A DNA stretch of 64,000 nucleotides, taken from contig NZ_JANUGP010000013.1 of assembly GCF_024753135.1 (NCBI RefSeq), positions 1 through 64,000 on the forward strand, read 5' to 3'. The stretch's first letter is position 1. Every line of letters starts with the position of its first letter. The position numbers and the translations under genes are program-made. Of the stretch, positions 41,597 through 48,962 are shown piece after piece. Source of the DNA: Streptomyces pyxinicus. GTDB taxonomy: Bacteria; Actinomycetota; Actinomycetes; Streptomycetales; Streptomycetaceae. The notes below the pieces were generated by a model that was given only the letters and a program-made list of their open reading frames with translations, searched no databases and was not told the DNA's origin.

Positions 41597-42352
41597 ATGG
41601 ATCTTGGACTGAAGGACCGGGTGTACGTCGTCACCGGAGCGACCCGCGGGCTGGGCAACGCCGCCGCGCGGGAACTGGTCGCGGACGGTGCGAAGGTGGT
41701 CGTCACGGGCCGGGACGAGCAGCGGGTCGCCGAGGCGGCGGCCGCTCTGGGCCCGAACGCGGTGGGCGTGGCGGTCGACAACGCGGACGCGCGGACGCCG
41801 GAGCGGCTGATCGCCACCGCCCGTGAGCGCTTCGGCGGCTTCGACGGGGTGCTGATCAGCGTGGGCGGGCCGCCGCCCGGCTTCGTCGCCGACAACACCG
41901 ACGAGCAGTGGCGGGACGCCTTCGAGTCGGTGTTCCTCGGCGCGGTACGGCTCGCCCGCGCGGCGGCGGCCGAACTGGAGGAGGGCGGTGTCATCGGCTT
42001 CGTGCTCTCGGGCTCCGTGCACGAGCCGATCCCGGCGCTGACCATCTCCAACGGGCTGCGGCCAGGACTCGCCGGGTTCGCCAAGTCGCTCTCGGACGAG
42101 CTGGGGCCGCGCGGCATCCGGGTGCTGGGGCTGCTGCCCTCGCGCATCGACACCGACCGCGTCCGCGAGTTGGACGGGCTGTCGGCCGACCCCGAGGCCA
42201 CCCGGGCGGCCAACGAGTCGCGGATCCCGCTGCGCAGGTACGGGACGCCCGAGGAGTTCGGCCGGGTGGCCGCCTTCCTGCTGTCCCCCGCCGCCTCCTA
42301 CCTGACGGGCATCATGCTCCCCGTCGACGGCGGCATGCGGCACGGCTTCTGA
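41597..42352 (+). CDS. SDR-family protein with altered catalytic residues
   Basis: A 251-residue short-chain dehydrogenase fold. The cofactor motif VTGATRGLGNAAARELVADGA and the end motif YLTGIMLPVDGGMRHGF are normal, and VLSGSVHEPIP gives the Ser. At the position of Tyr-x3-Lys, however, the sequence is SNGLR (SISNGLRPGLAGFAK region), so Tyr is Ser and Lys is Arg. This is a recurring subgroup in actinobacteria. It may have a different chemistry or be a binding protein. It follows the GH15 gene by six bases. Confidence 0.88.
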   Translation: MDLGLKDRVYVVTGATRGLGNAAARELVADGAKVVVTGRDEQRVAEAAAALGPNAVGVAVDNADARTPERLIATARERFGGFDGVLISVGGPPPGFVADNTDEQWRDAFESVFLGAVRLARAAAAELEEGGVIGFVLSGSVHEPIPALTISNGLRPGLAGFAKSLSDELGPRGIRVLGLLPSRIDTDRVRELDGLSADPEATRAANESRIPLRRYGTPEEFGRVAAFLLSPAASYLTGIMLPVDGGMRHGF

Positions 42353-42372
42353 GACCGACCACCAAAAAGGGC

Positions 42373-42486
42373 GTCAGCTGACCCGCTCCGCACGATGCCG
42401 GTCATCCCACCCACCGACGGCGACACGCGCCACAGCCGCTGAAACCGTCCGCGCCGGCTGTCAGGTGACCCGCTCCGCGCGGTGCC
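42373..42486. repeat. 27-bp direct repeat: duplicated 3' end of amaP
   Basis: 42373-42399 repeats 42460-42486 with three mismatches in 27. The second copy is the last 26 bases of the amaP reading frame (VRHRAERVT) plus one base; the first is a degenerate copy in the gap after the SDR gene. Confidence 0.8.
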
Positions 42487-43042
42487 TGACCTCGCCCAGA
42501 CGGACCTCCGCCGGGACGGCCGCGAGACCGGCCGAGTCACGGGCGCGGGTCAGGGGGCCGGACGCGAAGTCGGTCAGGGCCGTGGACGGGTCGATGTCCG
42601 GCTCCAGTTGGAGCCAGGCGCGCGCCGTGGGTGCCGTACGGCGGCCCCGCAGGACGACCCGGGAGCGGGCCACGCCCCGCTGCTGGGCGGTGTCCTCGGC
42701 CAAGGCCGATTCCAGGGCCCGGCCGCGCAGGCCGGCCGCCTCGCCGTCGCGGGTGTCGACCAGGATCTCGGCCAGCCGGTGCCGGCGCAGGACCGCGACC
42801 AGCCACCACAGGGCGAGCAGGAACACGACGGCCAGGAAGGCGATGACCGCCGGCCACCACCAGTCGGCGCCCCGCCGGCGGGTGCGCTCGGCCCTGGTCA
42901 GCAGCACGTCGTGCGGGCCGGTGTGCAGCCACCAGGAGGGCGGCGGCGCGCCCAGGCCGACGGCCAGCACGGCGCCGCCGAGGGCGAGCAGGATCAGGCC
43001 CACCAAGGCGAGCAGGACGCGGTTGAGGCCTCCGCTGCGCAT
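42461..43042 (-). CDS. amaP: AmaP-type alkaline shock membrane anchor protein
   Basis: A 193-residue protein with two N-terminal membrane helices (VLLALVGLILLALGGAVLAV and WPAVIAFLAVVFLLALWWLV) and a cytoplasmic domain with RLAEILVDTRDGEAAGLRGRALESALAEDTA. This is the AmaP arrangement, which anchors Asp23-family proteins at the membrane in Staphylococcus. It is the last gene of the leftward Asp23 cluster, four bases after the DUF6286 gene. Confidence 0.85.
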   Translation of the reverse strand: MRSGGLNRVLLALVGLILLALGGAVLAVGLGAPPPSWWLHTGPHDVLLTRAERTRRRGADWWWPAVIAFLAVVFLLALWWLVAVLRRHRLAEILVDTRDGEAAGLRGRALESALAEDTAQQRGVARSRVVLRGRRTAPTARAWLQLEPDIDPSTALTDFASGPLTRARDSAGLAAVPAEVRLGEVRHRAERVT

Positions 43043-43046
43043 CTCC

Positions 43047-43679
43047 TCATCCCTTCCGTCCGGGCCGGGCGACCCGCAGCGCCAGGGCGGGCGGCCGGCT
43101 CAGGCCGAGGCCCCGGAGCGCGTCGGTCAGCGTGGTGTCGAGGTCGGCCCGCACCTCGTCCAGGTCGCGGAAGTGGGCGACGGCGCGGACGTCGGCCTTC
43201 CTGCGGCGCATCCGCACCCGGGCCGCGCGCACGCCGGACACGTCCATGGCGCGGTCGCGCAGCAGCAGGGCCGCCGCGTCACGGCGCAGGGCCGCGCGGA
43301 CGTCGTGGTGCGGGCGGAGCATCGGCAGCAGGGCGCGCAGGCCGGGCGTGAGCGCGAGCACGATCAGCCACAGGCCGAGGGCGGCGACGACGCCCGCGCC
43401 GGCCAGCACCCACGGGTCGTCCAGGTGCCGCACGGCCAACTGGTGGGCCAGCGCCCGGCGCCAGTACATGGCGGGGCGTCCGGCGCGGACCGCGGCGATG
43501 TCGTAGAGCAGCAGGCCGGTGCCGGCGAGCACCAGTACGGCGACGATCGCGGCCGGGACCCGGCGCGGCGACCAGAAGCGGCGGCTGCGCTCCGGGGGCG
43601 GGGCGGCCGTGGCCCCGGGGTCCTTGTCGAGGACCGGTGGGGTGGCGTGCGGCCCGCTCATCTCCTGCGGCTGGCTCAT
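43047..43679 (-). CDS. DUF6286-type membrane protein of the Asp23 cluster
   Basis: A 210-residue protein. A Pro-rich cytoplasmic tail precedes two membrane helices (AIVAVLVLAGTGLLLYDIAAV and LAGAGVVAALGLWLIVLALT). The C-terminal 90 residues (HHDVRAALRRDAAALLLRDRAMDVSGVRAARVRMRRRKADVRAVAHF) form an Asp23/AmaP-like alpha-beta domain. Its start overlaps the upstream Asp23 gene (ATGA at 43676-43679). It is probably a second anchor for the Asp23 proteins. Confidence 0.8.
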   Translation of the reverse strand: MSQPQEMSGPHATPPVLDKDPGATAAPPPERSRRFWSPRRVPAAIVAVLVLAGTGLLLYDIAAVRAGRPAMYWRRALAHQLAVRHLDDPWVLAGAGVVAALGLWLIVLALTPGLRALLPMLRPHHDVRAALRRDAAALLLRDRAMDVSGVRAARVRMRRRKADVRAVAHFRDLDEVRADLDTTLTDALRGLGLSRPPALALRVARPGRKG

Positions 43680-44035
43680 CCCGTCCTCTTCCCCACGTGC
43701 AGGTGCTCGACCTGGACGGCGACCTCGGGGACCGCCATGGCCGTCAGGGTCCGGACCCGCTCGGTGACCCGGTCGCGGACGGCGGCGCAGCTCGCCCCGA
43801 TGTCGCAGGGGTAGCCGAGGTCGAGGTGGATCCGGACGCGGGCGGTGTCGTGGCGGACGGCGACGGTCGCGTGCGGGGCGGCGGCCTCGGGCGGCGGTGG
43901 CGCAGCCTCGCGCGCGGCCTGCGCGGCGATCTTCGCCACGACCCGGTCGGCGATCCGGGTCGCGCCGCGCTCGCCGGGCGGCACCCGGGGCGGGTGGGCG
44001 CGGGGCGTGGAGGTTCCGGTGCTCGCCTGGGTCAC
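43676..44035 (-). CDS. Asp23/Gls24-family envelope stress protein, copy 1
   Basis: A 119-residue protein. The Asp23 fold covers residues 25-115: TRIADRVVAKIAAQAARE, HDTARVRIHLDLGYPCDIGASCAAVRDRVTERVRTLTAMAVPEVAVQVEHLHV. GTG 44035. Asp23 proteins polymerise near the membrane and are linked to envelope stress homeostasis. Both ends overlap neighbouring genes by four bases, so stoichiometric expression within the cluster is likely. Confidence 0.87.
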   Translation of the reverse strand: MTQASTGTSTPRAHPPRVPPGERGATRIADRVVAKIAAQAAREAAPPPPEAAAPHATVAVRHDTARVRIHLDLGYPCDIGASCAAVRDRVTERVRTLTAMAVPEVAVQVEHLHVGKRTG

Positions 44036-44226
44036 AGCCGGCGGTCCCGCCGCTCGTCACGGGAGCGGAAGAACGCGCCCGGATCCAGATCCCCCTCGGC
44101 GAACCGGCCGACGACGAAACCGACCGCCCCCAGCGCCGCCACCAGCAGGAAGGCGCCGAAACCACCGAAGTAGCCGGCGAAACCCAGCGCAAGTCCGGCG
44201 ATCATGCCGGCCACGGCCATGCTCAT
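44032..44226 (-). CDS. DUF2273-like small membrane protein
   Basis: A 64-residue protein with one long or two short hydrophobic segments (MSMAVAGMIAGLALGFAGYFGGFGAFLLVAALGAVGFVVGRF). A basic tail RDERRDRRL follows. DUF2273 proteins accompany Asp23/AmaP in Gram-positive bacteria. It overlaps the next gene by four bases. Confidence 0.82.
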   Translation of the reverse strand: MSMAVAGMIAGLALGFAGYFGGFGAFLLVAALGAVGFVVGRFAEGDLDPGAFFRSRDERRDRRL

Positions 44227-44272
44227 GCAGCACTCCTCAGATCGTACGGGCGGGCGGACCTCGGGCCGGGGC

Positions 44273-44743
44273 TCACTGGAGCCTGGGCTCCGGCTCCTCG
44301 TCCTCCTCGTCGGGCAGCTTGACGTCGCTGACCGCGATGTTGACCTCGACCACTTCCAGTCCGGTCATGCGTTCCACGGAGGCGACCACGTTCTCCCGCA
44401 CCGCGCGGGCGACATCGCTGATCGAGACGCCGTAGTCCACGACGATCTCCAGGTCGAGCGCGGTCTGCACCTCGCCGACCTCGGCCTTCACACCCCGGGT
44501 GACGGACTTGCCGCCGCCGGGGACGCGGTCGCGTACGGCGCCGAAGGTGCGGGAGAGACCGCTGCCCATGGCGTGGACACCGACGACATCCCGGGCGGCG
44601 AGCCCGGCGATCTTCTCCACGACGCCGTCGGCGATGGTGGTCCGGCCCCGGCTTCCCGGGTCGCCGCCGCCGCGCCGGGTGGTCCTGCGGGTCGACACCC
44701 CCGACTCGGGGCCGCCTTCTGGGGTCGTCGTCATGTCGGTCAT
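44273..44743 (-). CDS. Asp23/Gls24-family envelope stress protein, copy 2
   Basis: A 156-residue protein and the first gene of the leftward cluster. The Asp23 domain occupies residues 35-145: TTIADGVVEKIAGLAARDVVGVHAMGSG, KAEVGEVQTALDLEIVVDYG, SISDVARAVRENVVASVERMTGLEVVEVNIAVSDVKLPDEE. A 35-residue Thr/Gly/Arg tail precedes it and an acidic tail ends it. ATG 44743 follows GAAGGGA. It is longer and closer to the classical family than copy 1. Confidence 0.9.
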   Translation of the reverse strand: MTDMTTTPEGGPESGVSTRRTTRRGGGDPGSRGRTTIADGVVEKIAGLAARDVVGVHAMGSGLSRTFGAVRDRVPGGGKSVTRGVKAEVGEVQTALDLEIVVDYGVSISDVARAVRENVVASVERMTGLEVVEVNIAVSDVKLPDEEDEEPEPRLQ

Positions 44744-44784
44744 CGCCGTACGTCCCTTCGGTCGTCGTCCTTGGACCACCGTAT

Positions 44785-44804
44785 GCGCGGTTGCGCGACC
44801 GCGC
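44785..44804. promoter_or_regulatory. Palindrome in the divergent Asp23 cluster promoter region
   Basis: GCGCGGT (44785-44791) and ACCGCGC (44798-44804) form a perfect 7-bp inverted repeat with a 6-base centre, between the divergent asp23 and P10-like genes. Confidence 0.4.
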
Positions 44805-44829
44805 GCCAGGGATACGGCAGGGTGGAGGA

Positions 44830-45558
44830 ATGACGGCGGATCAATGGGCACAGGCGGTACGGGAACAGGTCCGGATGGGGCGGCTGCTGCCGCTGGGCGG
44901 CCCGCGCGACGGCGCGTGGATCGCGGAGGCCGCCGCGGCGGCCGTATTGGCGCGTGCGGTGGCGGCCGGGGTGCCGCAGGTGCGGCTGGGCGCGCTGCGG
45001 ATCGGCCTGGCCGACCCGGAGGCGGCGCCGGAGCCGGCCGTACCGAGACCGCCGGGCGCTCTGCCCCCCGGTGCGCTGCGGGTGACGGCGGACTTCGCGG
45101 CGACGGCCGCCGAACCGCTGCCGGCGGTCGCCGCCCTGCTGCGGGGCGCGCTGGCCACGGCCGCGACGGGACGGCTCGGGCTGACGGTGTCGGAGGTGGA
45201 CCTGCGGGTGACGGATCTGCTGGACGCCGGTACGACGGACACCCCGGCGGAGCGCGCGTCGCGGCCCACGCCGGCCCGGGCGCCCTCGGACCCGGACGAG
45301 GCGCGGGTGGCCGCCGCCGTGCTGGCCGTTCCCGGGGTCACCTCGCTGACCGGCTCGGCGGGCGGTCTCCTCGGCGGGGCGGTCCACCTGGAGCAGCTCA
45401 CGACGGAGGCCGCTCTCCCGCACCGGCACGTCCGTGTGGAGCTGGCGGCGAGCGCCGATCACCGCACCCTCGACGTCACCCACGCCGTCCGCACCGCCGT
45501 CCACACGGTCCTGGAGGACCGCCCGACGGTGGCGGTGGTGGTGACGGCGGTGGGCTGA
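44830..45558 (+). CDS. Asp23-cluster companion protein (P10-like, Asp23-related)
   Basis: A 242-residue protein starting MTADQWAQAVREQVRMGRLLPLGG, with GGTGGAGGA upstream. Similar Streptomyces proteins carry the odd label 'nucleopolyhedrovirus P10 family', which I do not credit. The sequence contains two Asp23-like halves: residues 75-135 (GALRVTADFAATA to TVSEVDLRVTDLL) and 155-242 (ARVAAAVLAVPGVTSLTG to DHRTLDVTHAVRTAVHTVLEDRPTVAVVVTAVG). It is divergent from the leftward cluster and probably works with it. Confidence 0.75.
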   Translation: MTADQWAQAVREQVRMGRLLPLGGPRDGAWIAEAAAAAVLARAVAAGVPQVRLGALRIGLADPEAAPEPAVPRPPGALPPGALRVTADFAATAAEPLPAVAALLRGALATAATGRLGLTVSEVDLRVTDLLDAGTTDTPAERASRPTPARAPSDPDEARVAAAVLAVPGVTSLTGSAGGLLGGAVHLEQLTTEAALPHRHVRVELAASADHRTLDVTHAVRTAVHTVLEDRPTVAVVVTAVG

Positions 45559-45573
45559 ACGGGTGAATTCGGG

Positions 45574-46377
45574 TCAGTCGGCGATGCCCGCCAGGTCGCG
45601 CAGGCGGCGGGCCTGGGCGGCGCGTTCGGCCGCGCGCTGGTCCTCGTAGGTGCGGTCGGCGGCGCCGCGCAGCAGGGCCTTGGTCTCCACGACCGCGTCG
45701 CGCGGGGCCACGAGCAGGGCCGTCGCCAGGTCCTGGGCGGCGGCGTCCAGGTCGGCGGTGGGGACGGCGAGGTTGGCCAGGCCGGTGCTGACCGCCTCCT
45801 CGGCGCCCACGAAACGACCGGTCGCGCAGATTTCGAGCGCGCGGGCGTACCCGACGAGACCGACCAGCGGGTGCGTGCCGGTCAGGTCGGGGACGAGGCC
45901 CAGGCTGGTCTCGCGCATGGCGAACTGCACGTCGTCGGCGACGACCCGCAGATCGCAGCCGAGGGCGAGCTGGAACCCGGCCCCGATGGCATGTCCTTGG
46001 ACGGCGGCGATGGACACGATGTCGTTGCGCCGCCACCAGGTGAACGCCTCCTGGAATTCGGCGATGGTCGCGTCGAGCCCGGCGTCGTCACGGCGCGCGA
46101 GATCGACGAAGGACGGCTCGCCCGGAATCCCCTCCGGGGTGAACATCTGTCGGTCCAGCCCGGCGGAGAAGGACTTGCCCTCGCCGCGCAGCACCACGAC
46201 CCGCACGGAGCCCGTCAGCAGCCGCCCGGCCTCGGTGAGCGCCCGCCACAGGGCGGGGCTCTGCGCGTTGCGCTTGGCCGGGTTGGTCAGCGTCACCGTG
46301 GCGAGCGCGTCGTCGACGGTGAGCCGAACGCCGTCCTTGTCGAGTGCAGGAGCGAGGTCCTGGTCGGGCGTAGCCAT
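45574..46377 (-). CDS. Enoyl-CoA hydratase/isomerase (crotonase) family
   Basis: A 267-residue crotonase fold. The oxyanion-hole segments are VVLRGEGKSFSAGLD and VQGHAIGAGFQLALGCDLRVVADDVQFAMRETSLGLVPDLTGT. The position of the second catalytic Glu in hydratases is Asp here (LVPDLTGT), seen in isomerase-like or other crotonase members. It could act in fatty-acid or amino-acid degradation. No acyl-CoA dehydrogenase is adjacent. ATG 46377. Confidence 0.88.
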   Translation of the reverse strand: MATPDQDLAPALDKDGVRLTVDDALATVTLTNPAKRNAQSPALWRALTEAGRLLTGSVRVVVLRGEGKSFSAGLDRQMFTPEGIPGEPSFVDLARRDDAGLDATIAEFQEAFTWWRRNDIVSIAAVQGHAIGAGFQLALGCDLRVVADDVQFAMRETSLGLVPDLTGTHPLVGLVGYARALEICATGRFVGAEEAVSTGLANLAVPTADLDAAAQDLATALLVAPRDAVVETKALLRGAADRTYEDQRAAERAAQARRLRDLAGIAD

Positions 46378-46494
46378 GGGGCGCCTCCGATGAGTGCGGT
46401 CAGCAGAGCAGAGCTAAGTGACTGCACAGTAACCACCCGGTCGAGCGAGGTGCCGACCGGGTGGCCACCATCGAAAGCGAGGGGCCGCCCGGCG

Positions 46495-46716
46495 TCAGGA
46501 CGTCGCGGCCTTCTTGCCCCGGGTCGCTCCGCCACGCCCACGCAGCGTGACGCCCGACTCGCTGAGCATCCGGTGTACGAAGCCATACGAGCGGCCGGTC
46601 TCTTCGGCCAGCGCCCGGATGCTCGCACCGGAGTCGTACTTCTTCTTCAGGTCTGCCGCGAGCTTGTCGCGCGCGGCGCCGGTCACCCGGCTGCCCTTCT
46701 TCAGAGTCTCGGCCAC
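46495..46716 (-). CDS. gbn: Gbn, GATC-binding nucleoid-associated-like protein
   Basis: A 73-residue HTH protein: VAETLKKGSRVTGAARDKLA, then DLKKKYDSGASIRALAEETGRSYGFVHRMLSE and a basic tail RGRGGATRGKKAATS. The helix-turn-helix is SIRALAEETGRSYGFVHRML. In sequence and place (between a crotonase and an ABC-F gene) it matches S. coelicolor SCO1839, described as the GATC-binding protein Gbn that affects development and antibiotic production. GTG 46716 has GAGGAG upstream; longer in-frame starts exist at 46836 and between. Its upstream region is unusually rich in GATC. Confidence 0.85.
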   Translation of the reverse strand: MAETLKKGSRVTGAARDKLAADLKKKYDSGASIRALAEETGRSYGFVHRMLSESGVTLRGRGGATRGKKAATS

Positions 46717-47074
46717 CCGTGCCTCCTCATGGGAAGTGCGCTCTGGTCTCCTCATGATCACCCCTCCGGGGCGCGATGGCCACCCATTCGGCAAGGTCCG
46801 TGAGACATCGTTGTGACGACAGGAGCCCGTCCCCACAAGCGGAACGGCGGATTCCAGCCGGTCGAGCCGCCGGGGCCGAACGAGTGGACGCGTGAAGTGG
46901 CAGGTCAGAGACGCGCGACGGCCGATCCCTTGGGGAACGAGGGATCGGCCGCGAAATCCGTGGAGGACACACCGCGATACGAGGAGATCTCACACAGATG
47001 GTGGATCACCGATCGGCCGAATGATCCATACGCCGTGGATCAGGCCTCCGATCAGGGTGCCGGCCGGACCGGGG
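46717..47074 (-). promoter_or_regulatory. GATC-rich region upstream of gbn
   Basis: Eight GATC sites lie in 130 bases, at 46924, 46943, 46986, 47004, 47011, 47023, 47038 and 47050. At this base composition about one per 400 would be expected. Several are palindromically arranged: GGATCA/TGATCC (47003-47008 with 47022-47027) and TGATCCA/TGGATCA (47022-47028 with 47036-47042). The run ends 210 bases before the gbn start. Confidence 0.8.
46920..46950 (-). terminator. Hairpin after the ABC-F gene carrying two GATC sites
   Basis: GGCCGATCCC (46920-46929) and GGGATCGGCC (46941-46950) form a perfect 10-bp stem with an 11-base loop, about 125 bases beyond the ABC-F stop. It may terminate that transcript; each arm also contains a GATC. 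Confidence 0.55.
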
Positions 47075-48673
47075 TCAGGCCAGGGCGACGAGGTCCGCGT
47101 AGTCGGCACCCCACAGGTCCTCCACGCCGTCCGGCAGCAGGATGATCCGCTCCGGCTGGAGCGCCTCCACCGCGCCCTCGTCGTGGGTGACCAGCACGAC
47201 CGCGCCCTTGTAGGTGCGCAGGGCGCCGAGGATCTCCTCGCGGCTGGCCGGGTCGAGGTTGTTGGTGGGCTCGTCCAGCAGCAGCACGTTCGCCGAGGAG
47301 ACCACCAGGGTGGCCAGGGCGAGCCGGGTCTTCTCGCCGCCAGAGAGGACACCGGCCGGCTTGTCGACGTCGTCGCCGGAGAACAGGAACGAGCCGAGCA
47401 CCTTGCGGACCTCGACCAGGTCCATGTCCGGGGCGGCCGAGCGCATGTTCTCCAGGACGGTGCGGCCCGGGTCCAGGGTCTCGTGCTCCTGCGCGTAGTA
47501 GCCGAGCTTGAGGCCGTGGCCGGGGACCACCTGGCCGGTGTCCGGCGTCTCCACGCCCCCCAGCAGCCGCAGCAGGGTGGTCTTGCCCGCGCCGTTGAGG
47601 CCGAGGATGACGACCCGGGAGCCCTTGTCGATCGCGAGGTCGACGTCGGTGAAGATCTCCAGCGAGCCGTAGGACTTCGACAGGCCCTCGGCCGTCAGCG
47701 GGGTGCGGCCACAGGGCGCGGGCTCCGGGAAGCGCAGCTTGGCGACCTTGTCCGACATCCGGATGTCGTCGAGGCCGGAGAGCAGCTTCTCGGCGCGGCG
47801 GGCCATGTTCTGCGCGGCGACGGTCTTGGTGGCCTTGGCGCGCATCTTGTCGGCCTGCGCGTTGAGGGCCGCGGCCTTCTTCTCGGCGTTGGCGCGCTCG
47901 CGCTTGCGGCGCTTCTCGTCGGCCTCGCGCTGCTGCTGGTAGAGCTTCCAGCCCATGTTGTAGATGTCGATCGCGGAGCGGTTGGCGTCCAGGTAGAAGA
48001 CCTTGTTGACGACCGTCTCGACCAGGTCGACGTCGTGGGAGATCACGATGAACCCGCCGCGGTAGGACTTCAGGTAGTCCCGCAGCCAGACGATCGAGTC
48101 CGCGTCGAGGTGGTTGGTCGGCTCGTCCAGCAGCAGGGTGTCCGCGTCGGAGAAGAGGATGCGGGCCAGCTCGATACGGCGCCGCTGGCCGCCGGAGAGG
48201 GTGTGCAGGGGCTGGCCGAGCACCCGGTCGGGCAGGTTGAGCGCGGCGGCGATGGTGGCGGCCTCGGCCTCCGCGGCGTACCCGCCCTTGGTGAGGAACT
48301 CGGTCTCCTGGCGCTCGTACTGCTTGAGGGCCTTCTCTCGGGTGCCGCCCGTGCCGTTGGCGATCCGCTGCTCGTTCTCGCGCATCTTGCGGATCAGCAC
48401 GTCGAGGCCGCGGGCGGACAGGACGCGGTCGCGGGCGAGGACGTCCAGGTCGCCGGTGCGGGGGTCCTGGGGCAGATAGCCGACCTCGCCGGAGCGGGTG
48501 ATGGTGCCGCCGGCCGGGATGCCCTCGCCGGCCAGGCACTTGGTGAGCGTGGTCTTGCCCGCGCCGTTGCGGCCGACGAGGCCGATGCGGTCGCCCTTGG
48601 CGACGCGGAAGGTGGCGTTCTCGATGAGGACGCGCGCACCGGCGCGCAGCTCGATACCGGAGGCGGAGATCAC
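47075..48673 (-). CDS. ABC-F family ATPase, ribosome-associated
   Basis: A 532-residue protein with two ABC modules and no membrane segment. Module 1 has VGRNGAGKTTLTK, LSGGQRRRIELARILF and LLLDEPTNHLD. A charged linker (about 240-320, QQQREADEKRRKRERANAEKK) forms the P-site tRNA interaction motif. Module 2 has LGLNGAGKTTLLRLLGG, LSGGEKTRLALATLVV and LLLDEPTNNLD. ABC-F proteins act on stalled or initiating ribosomes; some give antibiotic resistance. GTG 48673 begins VISASGIELRAGARVLI, with CTGGAG upstream. A 7-codon open frame ends 59 bases before this start. Confidence 0.93.
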   Translation of the reverse strand: MISASGIELRAGARVLIENATFRVAKGDRIGLVGRNGAGKTTLTKCLAGEGIPAGGTITRSGEVGYLPQDPRTGDLDVLARDRVLSARGLDVLIRKMRENEQRIANGTGGTREKALKQYERQETEFLTKGGYAAEAEAATIAAALNLPDRVLGQPLHTLSGGQRRRIELARILFSDADTLLLDEPTNHLDADSIVWLRDYLKSYRGGFIVISHDVDLVETVVNKVFYLDANRSAIDIYNMGWKLYQQQREADEKRRKRERANAEKKAAALNAQADKMRAKATKTVAAQNMARRAEKLLSGLDDIRMSDKVAKLRFPEPAPCGRTPLTAEGLSKSYGSLEIFTDVDLAIDKGSRVVILGLNGAGKTTLLRLLGGVETPDTGQVVPGHGLKLGYYAQEHETLDPGRTVLENMRSAAPDMDLVEVRKVLGSFLFSGDDVDKPAGVLSGGEKTRLALATLVVSSANVLLLDEPTNNLDPASREEILGALRTYKGAVVLVTHDEGAVEALQPERIILLPDGVEDLWGADYADLVALA

Positions 48674-48732
48674 GGACAGACTCCAGGGCGTACAGGGATT
48701 GACGGGTGGGCGGCTGAAGGCGTTCCCGCCGT

Positions 48733-48756
48733 CTAATGCGCGAGGAGAATGGCCAT
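48733..48756 (-). CDS. Putative leaderless 7-codon leader peptide upstream of the ABC-F gene
   Basis: On the minus strand ATG 48756 opens MAILLAH followed by TAG. A -10 element, TAGACT (48768-48763), lies exactly six bases before the ATG, the geometry of a leaderless mRNA. The ABC-F gene starts 59 bases after the stop. Short upstream peptides are common regulators of antibiotic-responsive ABC-F genes, by ribosome-mediated attenuation. No matching -35 is obvious. The peptide is too short for sequence evidence of conservation here. Confidence 0.45.
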   Translation of the reverse strand: MAILLAH

Positions 48757-48962
48757 GGGCCAAGTCTAACGGGGCGGTGCAAGCGGTTTTCCTCCGATGC
48801 GTCCGGACCCCGGTGAGCCGGGGGTGTCCGCCCGGTGACCTGGGGTACCGGGGGCGGTAGTCGCCCGTTCGGGTGTCACTCCGGAAGGGGGGCGGCGGGG
48901 CGGGTAGGGATGCGCCAGGCTCGGGACTTGGCGCGCGACGGCGCGGGCAGAGGCGGTGGCGC

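Noticed and set aside
44830..45558. 'Nucleopolyhedrovirus P10' label for the 242-residue protein
   Set aside because: The similarity is likely compositional; the Asp23-like halves and genomic context are more informative.
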